A stretch of DNA of 11,879 bases from NCBI GenBank assembly GCA_023428885.1, contig JAEYWQ010000054.1, positions 1 to 11,879 of the forward strand. The letters are read 5' to 3'. Below the pieces are notes generated by a model, which saw only the letters and a list, made by a program, of their open reading frames with translations, searched no databases and was not told where the DNA came from. How positions within the stretch are numbered: the stretch's first letter is position 1; each line of letters begins with the position of its first letter. This stretch comes from Bacillota bacterium. GTDB lineage: Bacteria; Bacillota; Clostridia; Lachnospirales; Lachnospiraceae. Made by a program: the position numbers and the translations under genes. Positions 5,587 to 11,879 of the stretch are shown piece after piece.

Positions 5587-6290
5587 GCCTTTTTCATCGC
5601 CTCCTCACGTTCCCGTTCTGCTTGCGACAATCTTAGATAATCTGGGACATGGTCCTTTGCAGTTTCCATGATACCCTGTTTATAATACTCCACCGCCAAT
5701 GCACCTATTGCAGCTGCCCTTTGCTTATTCAAGTGACTAGGAGCAATAAAATATGGTACTTTGGTTAGACTATTAAGCTGAACCTGATAACTATCCACGC
5801 CATCCCCCAAATACACCACAGGTTTTCCATAACGATTAATTTTATCAACAATATTAGTAATATCCACTGCTTGTTGTTCTTCTACTACAATAAAATCCTT
5901 GCCCTGAAATTCATATAGCCCGGTGTACACCTGATTCCTTCTTGCATCCATCAAAGGACACACAACATAAGCACAAGCAAACATATTATAGGCAAGTGCA
6001 TCTACGGTTGGTATTCCGATCACTGGTTTACCTAAGGCCATACCTAGTCCTTTTGCTGTAGCAGATCCAATTCTTAGCCCAGTAAAGGACCCCGGACCTT
6101 TAGCAACTGCGATTGCATCGATCTCTGACAGATCTAACTCAATCATTCGAACGATTTCATCCAACATAGAAAGTAATGTTTGTGAATGTGTCTTCTTGTA
6201 ATTCACCGTATATTCAGCCAGTAAAGTATCTTCAGTAAGTATAGCTACAGAGGCTACCAGACCAGAACTATCAATTGCTAAAATCTTCAT
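5583..6290 (-). CDS. tsaB: tRNA threonylcarbamoyladenosine biosynthesis protein TsaB
   Basis: TsaB is the catalytically inactive paralogue of TsaD; it dimerises with TsaD and supports t6A formation. It has the ASKHA N-terminus MKILAIDSS and the KGPGSFTGLR motif (64-73), but lacks the HxEGH metal site of TsaD, as expected. At 235 residues it has family length. The frame is open to an ATG at 6308, but the preferred start is the ATG at 6290, where the protein begins MKILAID as in homologues and AAAGG (6299-6303) sits 8 nt upstream. That start overlaps the end of tsaE by 20 bases. It overlaps rimI by 4 bases at its other end, so translation of tsaE, tsaB and rimI is likely coupled. Confidence 0.95.
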   Translation of the reverse strand: MKILAIDSSGLVASVAILTEDTLLAEYTVNYKKTHSQTLLSMLDEIVRMIELDLSEIDAIAVAKGPGSFTGLRIGSATAKGLGMALGKPVIGIPTVDALAYNMFACAYVVCPLMDARRNQVYTGLYEFQGKDFIVVEEQQAVDITNIVDKINRYGKPVVYLGDGVDSYQVQLNSLTKVPYFIAPSHLNKQRAAAIGALAVEYYKQGIMETAKDHVPDYLRLSQAEREREEAMKKA

Positions 6291-6723
6291 ATCCATAACC
6301 TTTCTCATCTATCGTAATGCGACGATATTCAAATCCACGATCCAAATCCTTCTCAATGGTGATCACTGTCACCTTCTCAGGTAATAGCTCACGGATTAGA
6401 GTTGCCCATTCAACCAGGCAGACACCGTCTCCAAAGAAATAGTCCTCATACCCTATTTCCTCCATCTCAGAAATATCACCAATACGATAGACATCAAAGT
6501 GATACAAGGGCAAACGTCCTTCTTCATAAACTTGGACAATCGTAAAGGTGGGACTGCTGATTGGCTCAGTAATTCCAAGTCCTGTTGCGAACCCCTGCGT
6601 AAACACTGTCTTTCCAACACCCAAATCTCCATTTAAACAAAAAATCTGGCCTTTATATGCTTTGCTAGCAATTTTCTCACCTAAAGCATAGGTATCCTGA
6701 GCTGTAAAACTATCCACTACCAT
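6271..6723 (-). CDS. tsaE: tRNA threonylcarbamoyladenosine biosynthesis ATPase TsaE
   Basis: TsaE is the P-loop ATPase that binds the TsaB-TsaD complex and drives t6A turnover. A 150-residue protein with Walker A GDLGVGKT (32-39), SSPTF (56-60), HFDVYR (75-80), GYEDYF (91-96) and LVEW (103-106), all characteristic of the family. The ATG at 6723 follows GAGG by 8 nt; the adjacent TTG at 6726 is a less likely start. It begins 38 nt after the YcxB-like gene and overlaps tsaB by 20 bases. Confidence 0.96.
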   Translation of the reverse strand: MVVDSFTAQDTYALGEKIASKAYKGQIFCLNGDLGVGKTVFTQGFATGLGITEPISSPTFTIVQVYEEGRLPLYHFDVYRIGDISEMEEIGYEDYFFGDGVCLVEWATLIRELLPEKVTVITIEKDLDRGFEYRRITIDEKGYGYEDFSN

Positions 6724-6761
6724 CAATTTATCCTCAATTTCTATCTCTCAACTTATTCAAA

Positions 6762-7277
6762 TCACTTCTTTACATGCACACTACCCTTAGCATATGTGCG
6801 AACCAATTCTCGCATCAACTCACATTGTTCTTGATACCCTTCTTTCGGAAGAATGTGCGCCCGATTAATAGATGTATAAAAGTAAAAGTCCTTTCTAGTC
6901 TCTACAATCTTATAGATATCTTCCCATGCCAAGGTCATCTCTTCTTCTTTTAAACGAACAGATATCCCCTCTTCGTTTACCTTATAATCTAAGGGTTGCT
7001 GAAACATTGGTGTTAGTTTCACCTGTTTTGCCGCCTTTAAATAAAGTTGAATAGGATTAATTACAGTAAACAAAGATGCAATTATAATTAAAAGGGCCTT
7101 ATTAAAAGCATACCCTTCATCCGCTCCATTAATTAATAGTATGATAGCTCCAATACTTATAATTAGATTTACTATACCTCGAAAACCATAATAAGAATAA
7201 TATATCATAAACCTATACATATCCTTAACTTTAGTTTGATAAGTAAAAGCTACCGCTTTATCTAGTTCCTTGTCCAC
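6762..7277 (-). CDS. YcxB-like membrane protein
   Basis: A 171-residue protein with two hydrophobic helices, about 33-51 and 61-79, followed by a soluble C-terminal part with LDYKVNEEGISVRLKEEEMTL-type beta strands, a tryptophan-containing segment (LAWEDIYKIVETRKDFYFY) and HILPKEGY. This layout is that of the YcxB-like family, small membrane proteins of unknown biochemical function. The GTG start at 7277 is supported by AGGGG 5 nt upstream; there is no nearby ATG alternative upstream. It is first in the operon with tsaE, tsaB and rimI, so it is probably co-regulated with them; a functional link is not evident from the sequence. Confidence 0.82.
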   Translation of the reverse strand: MDKELDKAVAFTYQTKVKDMYRFMIYYSYYGFRGIVNLIISIGAIILLINGADEGYAFNKALLIIIASLFTVINPIQLYLKAAKQVKLTPMFQQPLDYKVNEEGISVRLKEEEMTLAWEDIYKIVETRKDFYFYTSINRAHILPKEGYQEQCELMRELVRTYAKGSVHVKK

Positions 7278-7310
7278 CGTTACCCCTACCCTTCTTATGC
7301 GTGTCCTAAG

Positions 7311-7382
7311 CGTAAAATATTAAAAGGTGCCTCTAACCAATTGTTCGACCCCAAAGGAGAATCAACGGCGTAAAGACACCTT
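7311..7382 (-). promoter_or_regulatory. Unidentified structured leader or attenuator before the YcxB-like gene
   Basis: On the minus strand AAGGTGTCT (7374-7382) pairs with AGGCACCTT (7324-7332) over 9 bp with one U-G wobble. The 41-nt interior can form a second stem (TTG and TTC with GAA and CAA, then TCC with GGG around TTT). The 3' side continues as TTTTAATATTTT. This is the shape of a complex terminator or riboregulator placed between the promoter at 7404-7431 and the gene. It matches no riboswitch class I can recognise. It could instead be the terminator of ribU, which ends 70 nt upstream. Confidence 0.5.
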
Positions 7383-7387
7383 CATCC

Positions 7388-7404
7388 TTGCATTGATAAT
7401 GCAA
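7388..7404 (-). promoter_or_regulatory. Perfect inverted repeat over the predicted start site (operator candidate)
   Basis: TTGCATT and AATGCAA flank 3 bp, a 17-bp perfect inverted repeat that begins at the last base of the -10 box and covers the predicted start near 7397. The position suits a repressor operator; alternatively it is a hairpin at the very 5' end of the transcript. Confidence 0.5.
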
Positions 7405-7431
7405 TTATATCAGATTATATTAAAATTTCAA
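7404..7431 (-). promoter_or_regulatory. Promoter of the ycxB-like/tsaE/tsaB/rimI operon (extended -10)
   Basis: On the minus strand TTGAAA (7426-7431), a 16-bp spacer and TATAAT (7404-7409) preceded by TGA, giving an extended -10. It sits between the ribU stop codon and the leader of the YcxB-like gene, so the operon is likely transcribed separately from ribU. Confidence 0.8.
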
Positions 7432-7451
7432 GAGTTGGTTCTAATTGCTTA

Positions 7452-8210
7452 TTAAGCTTTCATAATATGGCTGATCTTTTTGTAAATCAAAATAGCAATG
7501 ATAGAAACCGCACCATACTTTATTAAGTTAAATGGAGTAACCCCAAGCAAAACAAAGGTTGTCATTCCTTGAATGGCAGAATTGACTTTTGTACCTTCTC
7601 CAATGAGTGAATCCAACATAGGGCTATATTCTAAGTTATATTTTGGTCCCATGAGCTGTGCATACTTTGGCAATAACACATAAGCATTCAAGATACCACC
7701 AGCAACAGTAGCAATCAAGGTACCTATGCTTAAACCAACGATTGCATTCTTTTTACTCTTTCTTAGAAAGTAGATGAAAGATGCTGGTATAACATATGCA
7801 CTACCAATCAAGAAATTAGCAAACTCACCCACAAAAGCGGAATCTGATCCATTGATTAGTAAATTTAATAAAATCTTGATGAATTCAATCAGAAGCCCAG
7901 CCACTGGTCCTAAGGTGAAAGCTCCTACAATAACAGGAATTTCGCTAAAATCTAACTCATAGAAAAATGGAACGAAACCCAGTGGAAACTCAAAAAGCAT
8001 CAATACCACAGCAATTCCAGATAACATTGCAACAATAATCATTTTCTTAGTTTTTAATTTCTCTTGATTTCTCCTTATGTTATTCTTCTTTGCGAGAATA
8101 ACTTCTGCTCCATAGGCACTCCCAATAAGAATTGCCACAATCGTAACGCTCAACAACAAAAAGCCTACGTTTGAACTTGCTAAGTCCATTAATTCATTCA
8201 ATTTTCCCAT
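7452..8210 (-). CDS. ribU: Riboflavin ECF transporter, S component RibU
   Basis: The substrate-binding membrane subunit that takes up riboflavin together with the shared ECF ATPases and T component, which are not in this window. The RibU core starts near residue 55 and includes LGFVPFFYELDFSEIPVIVG (77-96), the GP pair (101-102) and a C-terminal GVTPFNLIKYGAVSI segment (223-237); about six helices are visible. At 252 residues it is longer than the roughly 190-210 usual for the family because of an extra hydrophobic helix at 16-40 and a basic linker. The ATG at 8210 has AGGAGA (8218-8223) 7 nt upstream; the frame is open to 8249, but that extension covers the ribosome-binding site. The upstream FMN riboswitch confirms the flavin assignment. 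Confidence 0.94.
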   Translation of the reverse strand: MGKLNELMDLASSNVGFLLLSVTIVAILIGSAYGAEVILAKKNNIRRNQEKLKTKKMIIVAMLSGIAVVLMLFEFPLGFVPFFYELDFSEIPVIVGAFTLGPVAGLLIEFIKILLNLLINGSDSAFVGEFANFLIGSAYVIPASFIYFLRKSKKNAIVGLSIGTLIATVAGGILNAYVLLPKYAQLMGPKYNLEYSPMLDSLIGEGTKVNSAIQGMTTFVLLGVTPFNLIKYGAVSIIAILIYKKISHIMKA

Positions 8211-8314
8211 CTTATTCTCTCCTTTTGAAGGAATTTTCGAGATGTACATCCTGGTAGGAAGCTTCTTTTTGATTTACAGGACGAGTCAGCAAGCTGCCTC
8301 ACTTGTCATGAATC
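8211..8314 (-). promoter_or_regulatory. Post-terminator part of the ribU leader
   Basis: After the riboswitch terminator there are 104 nt before the ATG. They hold a hairpin with GAG/CTC and CAGC/GCTG pairs near 8284-8301, palindromes GAAGCTTC and GATGTACATC (8240-8249), and a 5-bp hairpin, TCCTT/AAGGA (8220-8232), that includes most of the ribosome-binding site. The last could temper translation. All of this is read from sequence without folding calculations. Confidence 0.45.
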
Positions 8315-8346
8315 AAAAAAACCTCGATTGATTAAATCAATCGAGG
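8315..8346 (-). terminator. Intrinsic terminator of the FMN riboswitch
   Basis: On the minus strand CCTCGATTGATT and AATCAATCGAGG form up to 12 bp (8322-8346), followed by seven Ts (8315-8321). It lies between the aptamer and ribU, so FMN-dependent premature termination is the expected mode. A separate 7-bp hairpin, ACCAATT/AATTGGT (8353-8371), sits just upstream. The antiterminator pairing was not worked out. Confidence 0.9.
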
Positions 8347-8423
8347 CTTAAAACCAATTACTTAAATTGGTAACGTTACTTTCCAAATGACATACTAAAG
8401 TTCGTATGTACATTATTCTATAA

Positions 8424-8567
8424 CCTTCTTCTACCATCCAGACTATACTGTCGGTTTTGGAATTCTCCTACGTAATATACTTACATATGAGTCACCAAAT
8501 CAGCGAGTGATACCACTCGGTCGCGGACTTTACCGCCGGTCGGGAACTACCCCCTGCCCCGAAGAAC
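8424..8567 (-). promoter_or_regulatory. FMN riboswitch (RFN element)
   Basis: The minus strand contains the conserved RFN blocks in order: TTCTTCGGGGCAGGG, TTCCCGACCGGCGGT, AGTCCGCGACC, TGGTGACTC, a variable arm with GGAATTCC, AACCGACAGTATAGTCTGGATGG and the closing GAAGAA that pairs with the initial TTCTTC. FMN binding represses expression of riboflavin synthesis or uptake genes in this class. It is followed by a terminator and ribU. Confidence 0.97.
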
Positions 8568-8586
8568 TTCCTTATTTAGTTATCGC

Positions 8587-8632
8587 ATTATATGCTTTCT
8601 TTACTATAAATCAACACAGCTTGTTTTGTCAA
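8587..8632 (-). promoter_or_regulatory. Two overlapping promoters for the riboswitch-ribU transcript
   Basis: On the minus strand one pair is TTGACA (8627-8632) with TATAGT (8603-8608), 18 bp apart. The other is TTGATT (8609-8614) with TATAAT (8587-8592), 16 bp apart. They share no box but interleave. Both would start just before the aptamer; which is used cannot be told from the sequence. Confidence 0.7.
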
Positions 8633-8644
8633 GAGCTTTAGCAT

Positions 8645-8666
8645 GACAAAAGGAATTTTCAAATTC
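8645..8666 (-). terminator. Weak possible terminator after tex
   Basis: On the minus strand GAATTT and AAATTC pair around a 2-nt spacer (8653-8666), followed by CTTTTG. It is all A-T apart from the end pairs and the T-tract is short, so it is a weak candidate. It overlaps the region just upstream of the ribU promoters. Confidence 0.3.
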
Positions 8667-8671
8667 TTCAC

Positions 8672-10828
8672 CTATAAAATCATAGATAATTGAATTCTTT
8701 TTTTGGCCACATCAACGCTCAAGACCTTAACTTCCACAATATCACCAACACTGACAACATCCAATGGATGCTTCACAAACTTTTGTTTAGACAGTTGTGA
8801 GATATGAACCAAGCCATCTTGATGAACACCGATATCTACAAAAGCTCCGAAATCAATGACATTACGAACAGTTCCTTTTAAGATCATACCCTCACTTAAA
8901 TCCTTCATCTCTAATACATCTGTACGAAGAATTGGTGCTGGCATCTCTTCACGTGGGTCTCTTCCAGGCTTTTCAAGTTCCTTGATAATGTCAGTTAACG
9001 TGATTGTACCAATCCCAAGTTCCGAAGCCATGGTTTTCTTGTCCTTCACCAACTGGCTAAGTCCAGACAACTGTGCTGCTGTTTCTGCTTTCTTTAGGTC
9101 CTTAACTGTAAATCCAAGAGATACTAGCAACTTTTCTGCTGCTTCATAGGACTCAGGATGTACACTAGTGGAATCTAATGGATTATCTCCATCATTAATT
9201 CTTAAGAAACCAGCACATTGCTCATATGCCTTTGGACCGAGTTTTGCAACCTTTAATAACTGCTTACGATTTTTAAACTTGCCATTCTCTTCTCGATACA
9301 AAACAATATTCTTTGCAATTGGCTTGGAGATACCAGAAATGTACTCCAATAAGGAGGCCGAGGCAGTATTTAAATCCACGCCTACTTTATTCACACAGTT
9401 TTCAACCACACCAGACAAAGCATCACTTAATTTCTTCTGATTCATATCATGCTGGTATTGGCCAACCCCAATCGACTTAGGATCAATCTTAACTAACTCT
9501 GCTAATGGATCTTGAAGACGTCTTGCAATAGAAGCAGCACTTCTTTGACCAACATCAAAATTAGGGAATTCTTCAGTTGCCAACTTGCTGGCAGAATATA
9601 CAGAAGCTCCGGCTTCATTTACAATGACATAAGATACCTTGGCATCAATCTCTTTTAACATCTCAACGATTACTTGTTCCGACTCTCGGGATGCGGTACC
9701 ATTACCAACTGAGATTAAGGTAATATTGTATTTTTTAATCAAGCCTTTGACAATACTCTTTGTCTGATCTAGCTTAAATTGAGGTGCAGTTGGATATACA
9801 ACCACAGTTTCTAATACCTTACCAGTCGCATCAACGACCGCTAACTTACATCCTGTACGGAATGCAGGATCCCATCCAAGGACAACTTGTCCAACAATTG
9901 GAGGCTGCATTAATAGCTGACCTAGATTTTGACCAAATACCTTTATAGCCCCATCTTCTGCTTTTTCCGTTAACTCATTTCTAATTTCCCGTTCAATGGC
10001 TGGAGCAATTAAACGTTCATAGCTGTCAGTTACCGCAGCTTCTAATAAATCTTTCGTATATGGATTTGGCTTTGTAATTGTTTGACGTTTTAAATAGTCT
10101 AAGATCTTATCAGTAGGTGCTATTACTTTTACAGTCAAGAACTTCTCAGCTTCACCACGATTTATGGCTAGAACTCGGTGTCCAGCAATTTTATTCACCT
10201 TTTCACTAAATTCATAATATAATTCATAAACTGACTCTGCTTTGTCGTCTTTTGCAACTGAGCTAATCATACCCTCGTCAAATGTAATCTTACGAATATA
10301 GATACGATAATCAGCTTCATCAGAGATTCCTTCTGCAATAATATCCAAAGCTCCGGCAATCGCATCCTGTGCTGTCAGAACTTCCTTCTCTTCACTTACA
10401 TATTTGCTCGCTTCATCAAGAACATCCTGCTTGGCTTCCTGCACAAGAATGTACAAAGCCAATGGCTCTAAGCCTTTTTCCTTAGCAATCGTTGCGCGAG
10501 TTCTTCTCTTTGGACGGTAAGGACGATACAAATCTTCTACTACAACTAAGGTAGTTGCTGCTAAAATCTGTGCCTTTAACTCCTCCGTAAGTTTCCCTTG
10601 TTCTTCTATGCTTGCGATAACAGATGTCTTCTTTTCCTCTAGATTACGTAGATAAATCAAGCGCTCTGAAAGATCTCTTAACACTTCATCATTTAACGAG
10701 CCAGTAACTTCTTTACGATAACGAGCAATAAAAGGGATAGTATTTCCCTCATCTATCAGTTTTACTGTAGCCTCTACCTGATCTAAACGGACACCCAACT
10801 CATCACTTAATTGTTTTAATATGTTCAT
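8672..10828 (-). CDS. tex: Tex family RNA-binding transcription accessory protein
   Basis: A 718-residue, full-length cytoplasmic Tex protein. Order of domains: N-terminal helical part with the conserved PFIARYRKEVTG (32-43) and DLYRPYRPKRRTRAT (99-113); a YqgF/RuvC-like domain around 313-440 with GWDPAFRTGCKLAVVD (318-333); a helix-hairpin-helix region at about 485-545 (LLEYISGISKPIAKNIV and FKNRKQLLKVAKLGPKAYEQCAG); and a C-terminal S1 RNA-binding domain at about 645-715 (GTVRNVIDFGAFVDIGVHQDGLVHIS). The ATG follows GAGGT by 5 nt. It is flanked by its own promoter and, weakly, a terminator, so it is probably monocistronic. Tex binds nucleic acid in known cases and affects transcription, but its exact role is unsettled. 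Confidence 0.96.
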   Translation of the reverse strand: MNILKQLSDELGVRLDQVEATVKLIDEGNTIPFIARYRKEVTGSLNDEVLRDLSERLIYLRNLEEKKTSVIASIEEQGKLTEELKAQILAATTLVVVEDLYRPYRPKRRTRATIAKEKGLEPLALYILVQEAKQDVLDEASKYVSEEKEVLTAQDAIAGALDIIAEGISDEADYRIYIRKITFDEGMISSVAKDDKAESVYELYYEFSEKVNKIAGHRVLAINRGEAEKFLTVKVIAPTDKILDYLKRQTITKPNPYTKDLLEAAVTDSYERLIAPAIEREIRNELTEKAEDGAIKVFGQNLGQLLMQPPIVGQVVLGWDPAFRTGCKLAVVDATGKVLETVVVYPTAPQFKLDQTKSIVKGLIKKYNITLISVGNGTASRESEQVIVEMLKEIDAKVSYVIVNEAGASVYSASKLATEEFPNFDVGQRSAASIARRLQDPLAELVKIDPKSIGVGQYQHDMNQKKLSDALSGVVENCVNKVGVDLNTASASLLEYISGISKPIAKNIVLYREENGKFKNRKQLLKVAKLGPKAYEQCAGFLRINDGDNPLDSTSVHPESYEAAEKLLVSLGFTVKDLKKAETAAQLSGLSQLVKDKKTMASELGIGTITLTDIIKELEKPGRDPREEMPAPILRTDVLEMKDLSEGMILKGTVRNVIDFGAFVDIGVHQDGLVHISQLSKQKFVKHPLDVVSVGDIVEVKVLSVDVAKKRIQLSMIL

Positions 10829-10869
10829 ATTGCACCTCTTATTTATTCATTCGGAACCTATATCTTTCA

Positions 10870-10898
10870 ATTTTAACATTAATTAACTACAAACGCAA
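10870..10898 (-). promoter_or_regulatory. Candidate promoter of tex
   Basis: On the minus strand TTGCGT (10893-10898) and TAAAAT (10870-10875) are 17 bp apart. The -35 matches consensus only in TTG. The predicted start near 10863 leaves a leader of about 35 nt before tex. Confidence 0.5.
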
Positions 10899-10907
10899 CC
10901 GATTGCA
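10894..10907 (-). promoter_or_regulatory. LacI/CcpA-type operator-like site overlapping the tex -35
   Basis: On the minus strand TGCAATCGGTTGCG fits the cre/LacI-family pattern TGNAANCGNTTNCA at all fixed positions but the last. The inner arms GCAA/TTGC are perfect around a central CG. It overlaps the candidate -35, where a bound regulator would block RNA polymerase. No regulator gene is in the window. Confidence 0.45.
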
Positions 10908-10948
10908 TATAGAAATGAAAACGGGTTCGGGCAAGAAAAATCAATGAC

Positions 10949-11879
10949 TTATTCCTGGGTACGGAATCCAAGTTCATACAAAGCAGCGTAGGTTTTCTTT
11001 GCTTTCATTAATTCTTCATGGGTTCCTTGTTCCTGTATGCCATCTTCTGCTAACACAATAATATTTCTTGCATTCTTTATCGTAGATAAACGATGTGCAA
11101 TGACAAAGGTAGTTCGATTCTTTGCTAGAACCTCAAGGGACTCTTGTACCACCTTCTCACTTTCATTATCAAGTGCAGACGTTGCTTCATCAAAGATTAA
11201 TATCGGTGGGTTCTTTAAGAAGACTCTTGCAATACTTAATCGTTGCTTCTGTCCTCCAGAAAGTTTAATTCCTCTTTGGCCAATATAGGTATCATAACCA
11301 TTTGGTAGGCTTAATATGAATTCATGTGCGTTAGCATTTTTTGCAGCTTCAGTAACTTCATCCATAGTGGCTTCAAGGTTTCCATAGCGAATGTTATCCG
11401 CAACTGTTCCGGCAAACAGATAAACATCCTGTTGCACAATACCAATTTGTTGTCGTAATGACTTTAATTTGATTTTACGAATGTCTTTTCCATCAATGGT
11501 AATACGCCCTGCAAATACGTCATAAAACCTTGGAATCAAACTACATAAGGTAGTTTTACCAACACCGGAAGAACCTACAATCGCTACATATTCTCCTGCT
11601 GGAACCCTTAAGTTAATATCCTTGAATACATCACTAATTGTATCTTTATAACGGAAGGCTACCTGTTCGAATACGATTTCTCCCTTGACTTGCTTTAATT
11701 CAATGGCATCTGGCTCATCCTCGATGTCTGGATTAGTCTCAATAATTTCCATAAATCTTGAGAATCCAGTAATACCGTTTTGAAATTGTTCTGTGAAATT
11801 GATCAACTTACGAATTGGCTCAATGATATTTCCTACGTATAAAAGGAAGGTTAGCATATCACTAAGCTCAATACCCCCT
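10949..11879 (-). CDS. ABC exporter, C-terminal part (cut by the window edge)
   Basis: The visible 310 residues are the end of the last transmembrane helix and the whole ATPase domain of a half-size type I (MsbA/LmrA-like) ABC exporter. The upstream reading frame (GGIELSD before the first internal methionine at 11857) stays open to the edge, so that methionine is not the start. Counting from it: Walker A GSSGVGKT (95-102), Q-loop VQQDVYLFAG (141-150), signature LSGGQKQR (199-206), Walker B ILIFDEATSALD (219-230) and H-loop IAHRLS (253-258). All catalytic residues are intact. The substrate cannot be read from this part. No convincing terminator lies in the 120 bases between this gene and tex. 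Confidence 0.93.
   Translation of the reverse strand, partial: GGIELSDMLTFLLYVGNIIEPIRKLINFTEQFQNGITGFSRFMEIIETNPDIEDEPDAIELKQVKGEIVFEQVAFRYKDTISDVFKDINLRVPAGEYVAIVGSSGVGKTTLCSLIPRFYDVFAGRITIDGKDIRKIKLKSLRQQIGIVQQDVYLFAGTVADNIRYGNLEATMDEVTEAAKNANAHEFILSLPNGYDTYIGQRGIKLSGGQKQRLSIARVFLKNPPILIFDEATSALDNESEKVVQESLEVLAKNRTTFVIAHRLSTIKNARNIIVLAEDGIQEQGTHEELMKAKKTYAALYELGFRTQE

Noticed and set aside
7774..7962. Plus-strand frame antisense to ribU
   Set aside because: Shadow frame without ribosome-binding site.
8856..9440. Two plus-strand frames antisense to tex
   Set aside because: Both lie within conserved Tex coding sequence and have no initiation signals.
11037..11288. Plus-strand frame antisense to the ABC ATPase domain
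   Set aside because: It mirrors the conserved Walker B and signature region of the real gene.
1..11879. Mobile elements, CRISPR arrays, toxin-antitoxin or defence genes
   Set aside because: I looked for transposase motifs, spaced direct repeats and atypical gene clusters and found none; all genes belong to core or conserved accessory functions.

Overview
This is a low-GC (roughly 38-40 % by eye) housekeeping segment of a Firmicute chromosome. Product types, strong AGGAGG ribosome-binding sites, TTGACA/TATAAT promoters, MEP-pathway IspD, a RibU-type riboflavin transporter under an FMN riboswitch and small Clostridia-type accessory proteins point to Clostridia. Lachnospiraceae (Lachnoclostridium-like) is the best guess; the genus is inference. 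Every supported gene and RNA lies on the minus strand, so the text below runs from the right end to the left, in the direction of transcription.

Right part (11879 to 8640): the C-terminal half of a type I ABC exporter runs off the window edge. It is followed by tex, an RNA-binding S1-domain protein whose promoter is overlapped by a LacI/CcpA-type operator-like palindrome. Next, two overlapping promoters drive an FMN riboswitch, an intrinsic terminator and ribU (8632 to 7452).

Middle (7440 to 4500): an extended -10 promoter with a perfect inverted repeat across its predicted start site, then an unidentified folded leader, precede a compact operon: YcxB-like membrane protein, tsaE, tsaB, rimI and an 80-residue protein with two CxxC pairs. 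The operon ends at a strong terminator whose stem contains the last stop codon. After an unassigned stretch, a promoter with a roughly 135-nt hairpin-bearing leader drives rnz (tRNA 3' processing) and a membrane-anchored protein of unknown function, ending at a hairpin.

Left part (2830 to 1): tsaD and ispD, then a tRNA-Ser(UGA) gene with its own promoter and terminator, tRNA-Ser(GGA), and three tandem sigma-A-type promoters spaced 96-97 bp apart. These feed a leader full of hairpins with a boxA-like sequence. I read this as the start of an rRNA operon whose 16S gene lies just beyond base 1.

Together the genes are mostly about making and maturing translation RNAs: TsaB, TsaD and TsaE make t6A on ANN-decoding tRNAs, RNase Z trims tRNA 3' ends (neither tRNA gene here encodes CCA), RimI acetylates ribosomal protein S18, and there are two serine tRNAs and an rRNA promoter region. 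I found no mobile element, CRISPR array, prophage or defence system. The most novel-looking material is non-coding: the periodic rRNA promoters with their hairpin ladder, the unidentified leader before the YcxB-tsaE operon, and the operator-like site at tex.
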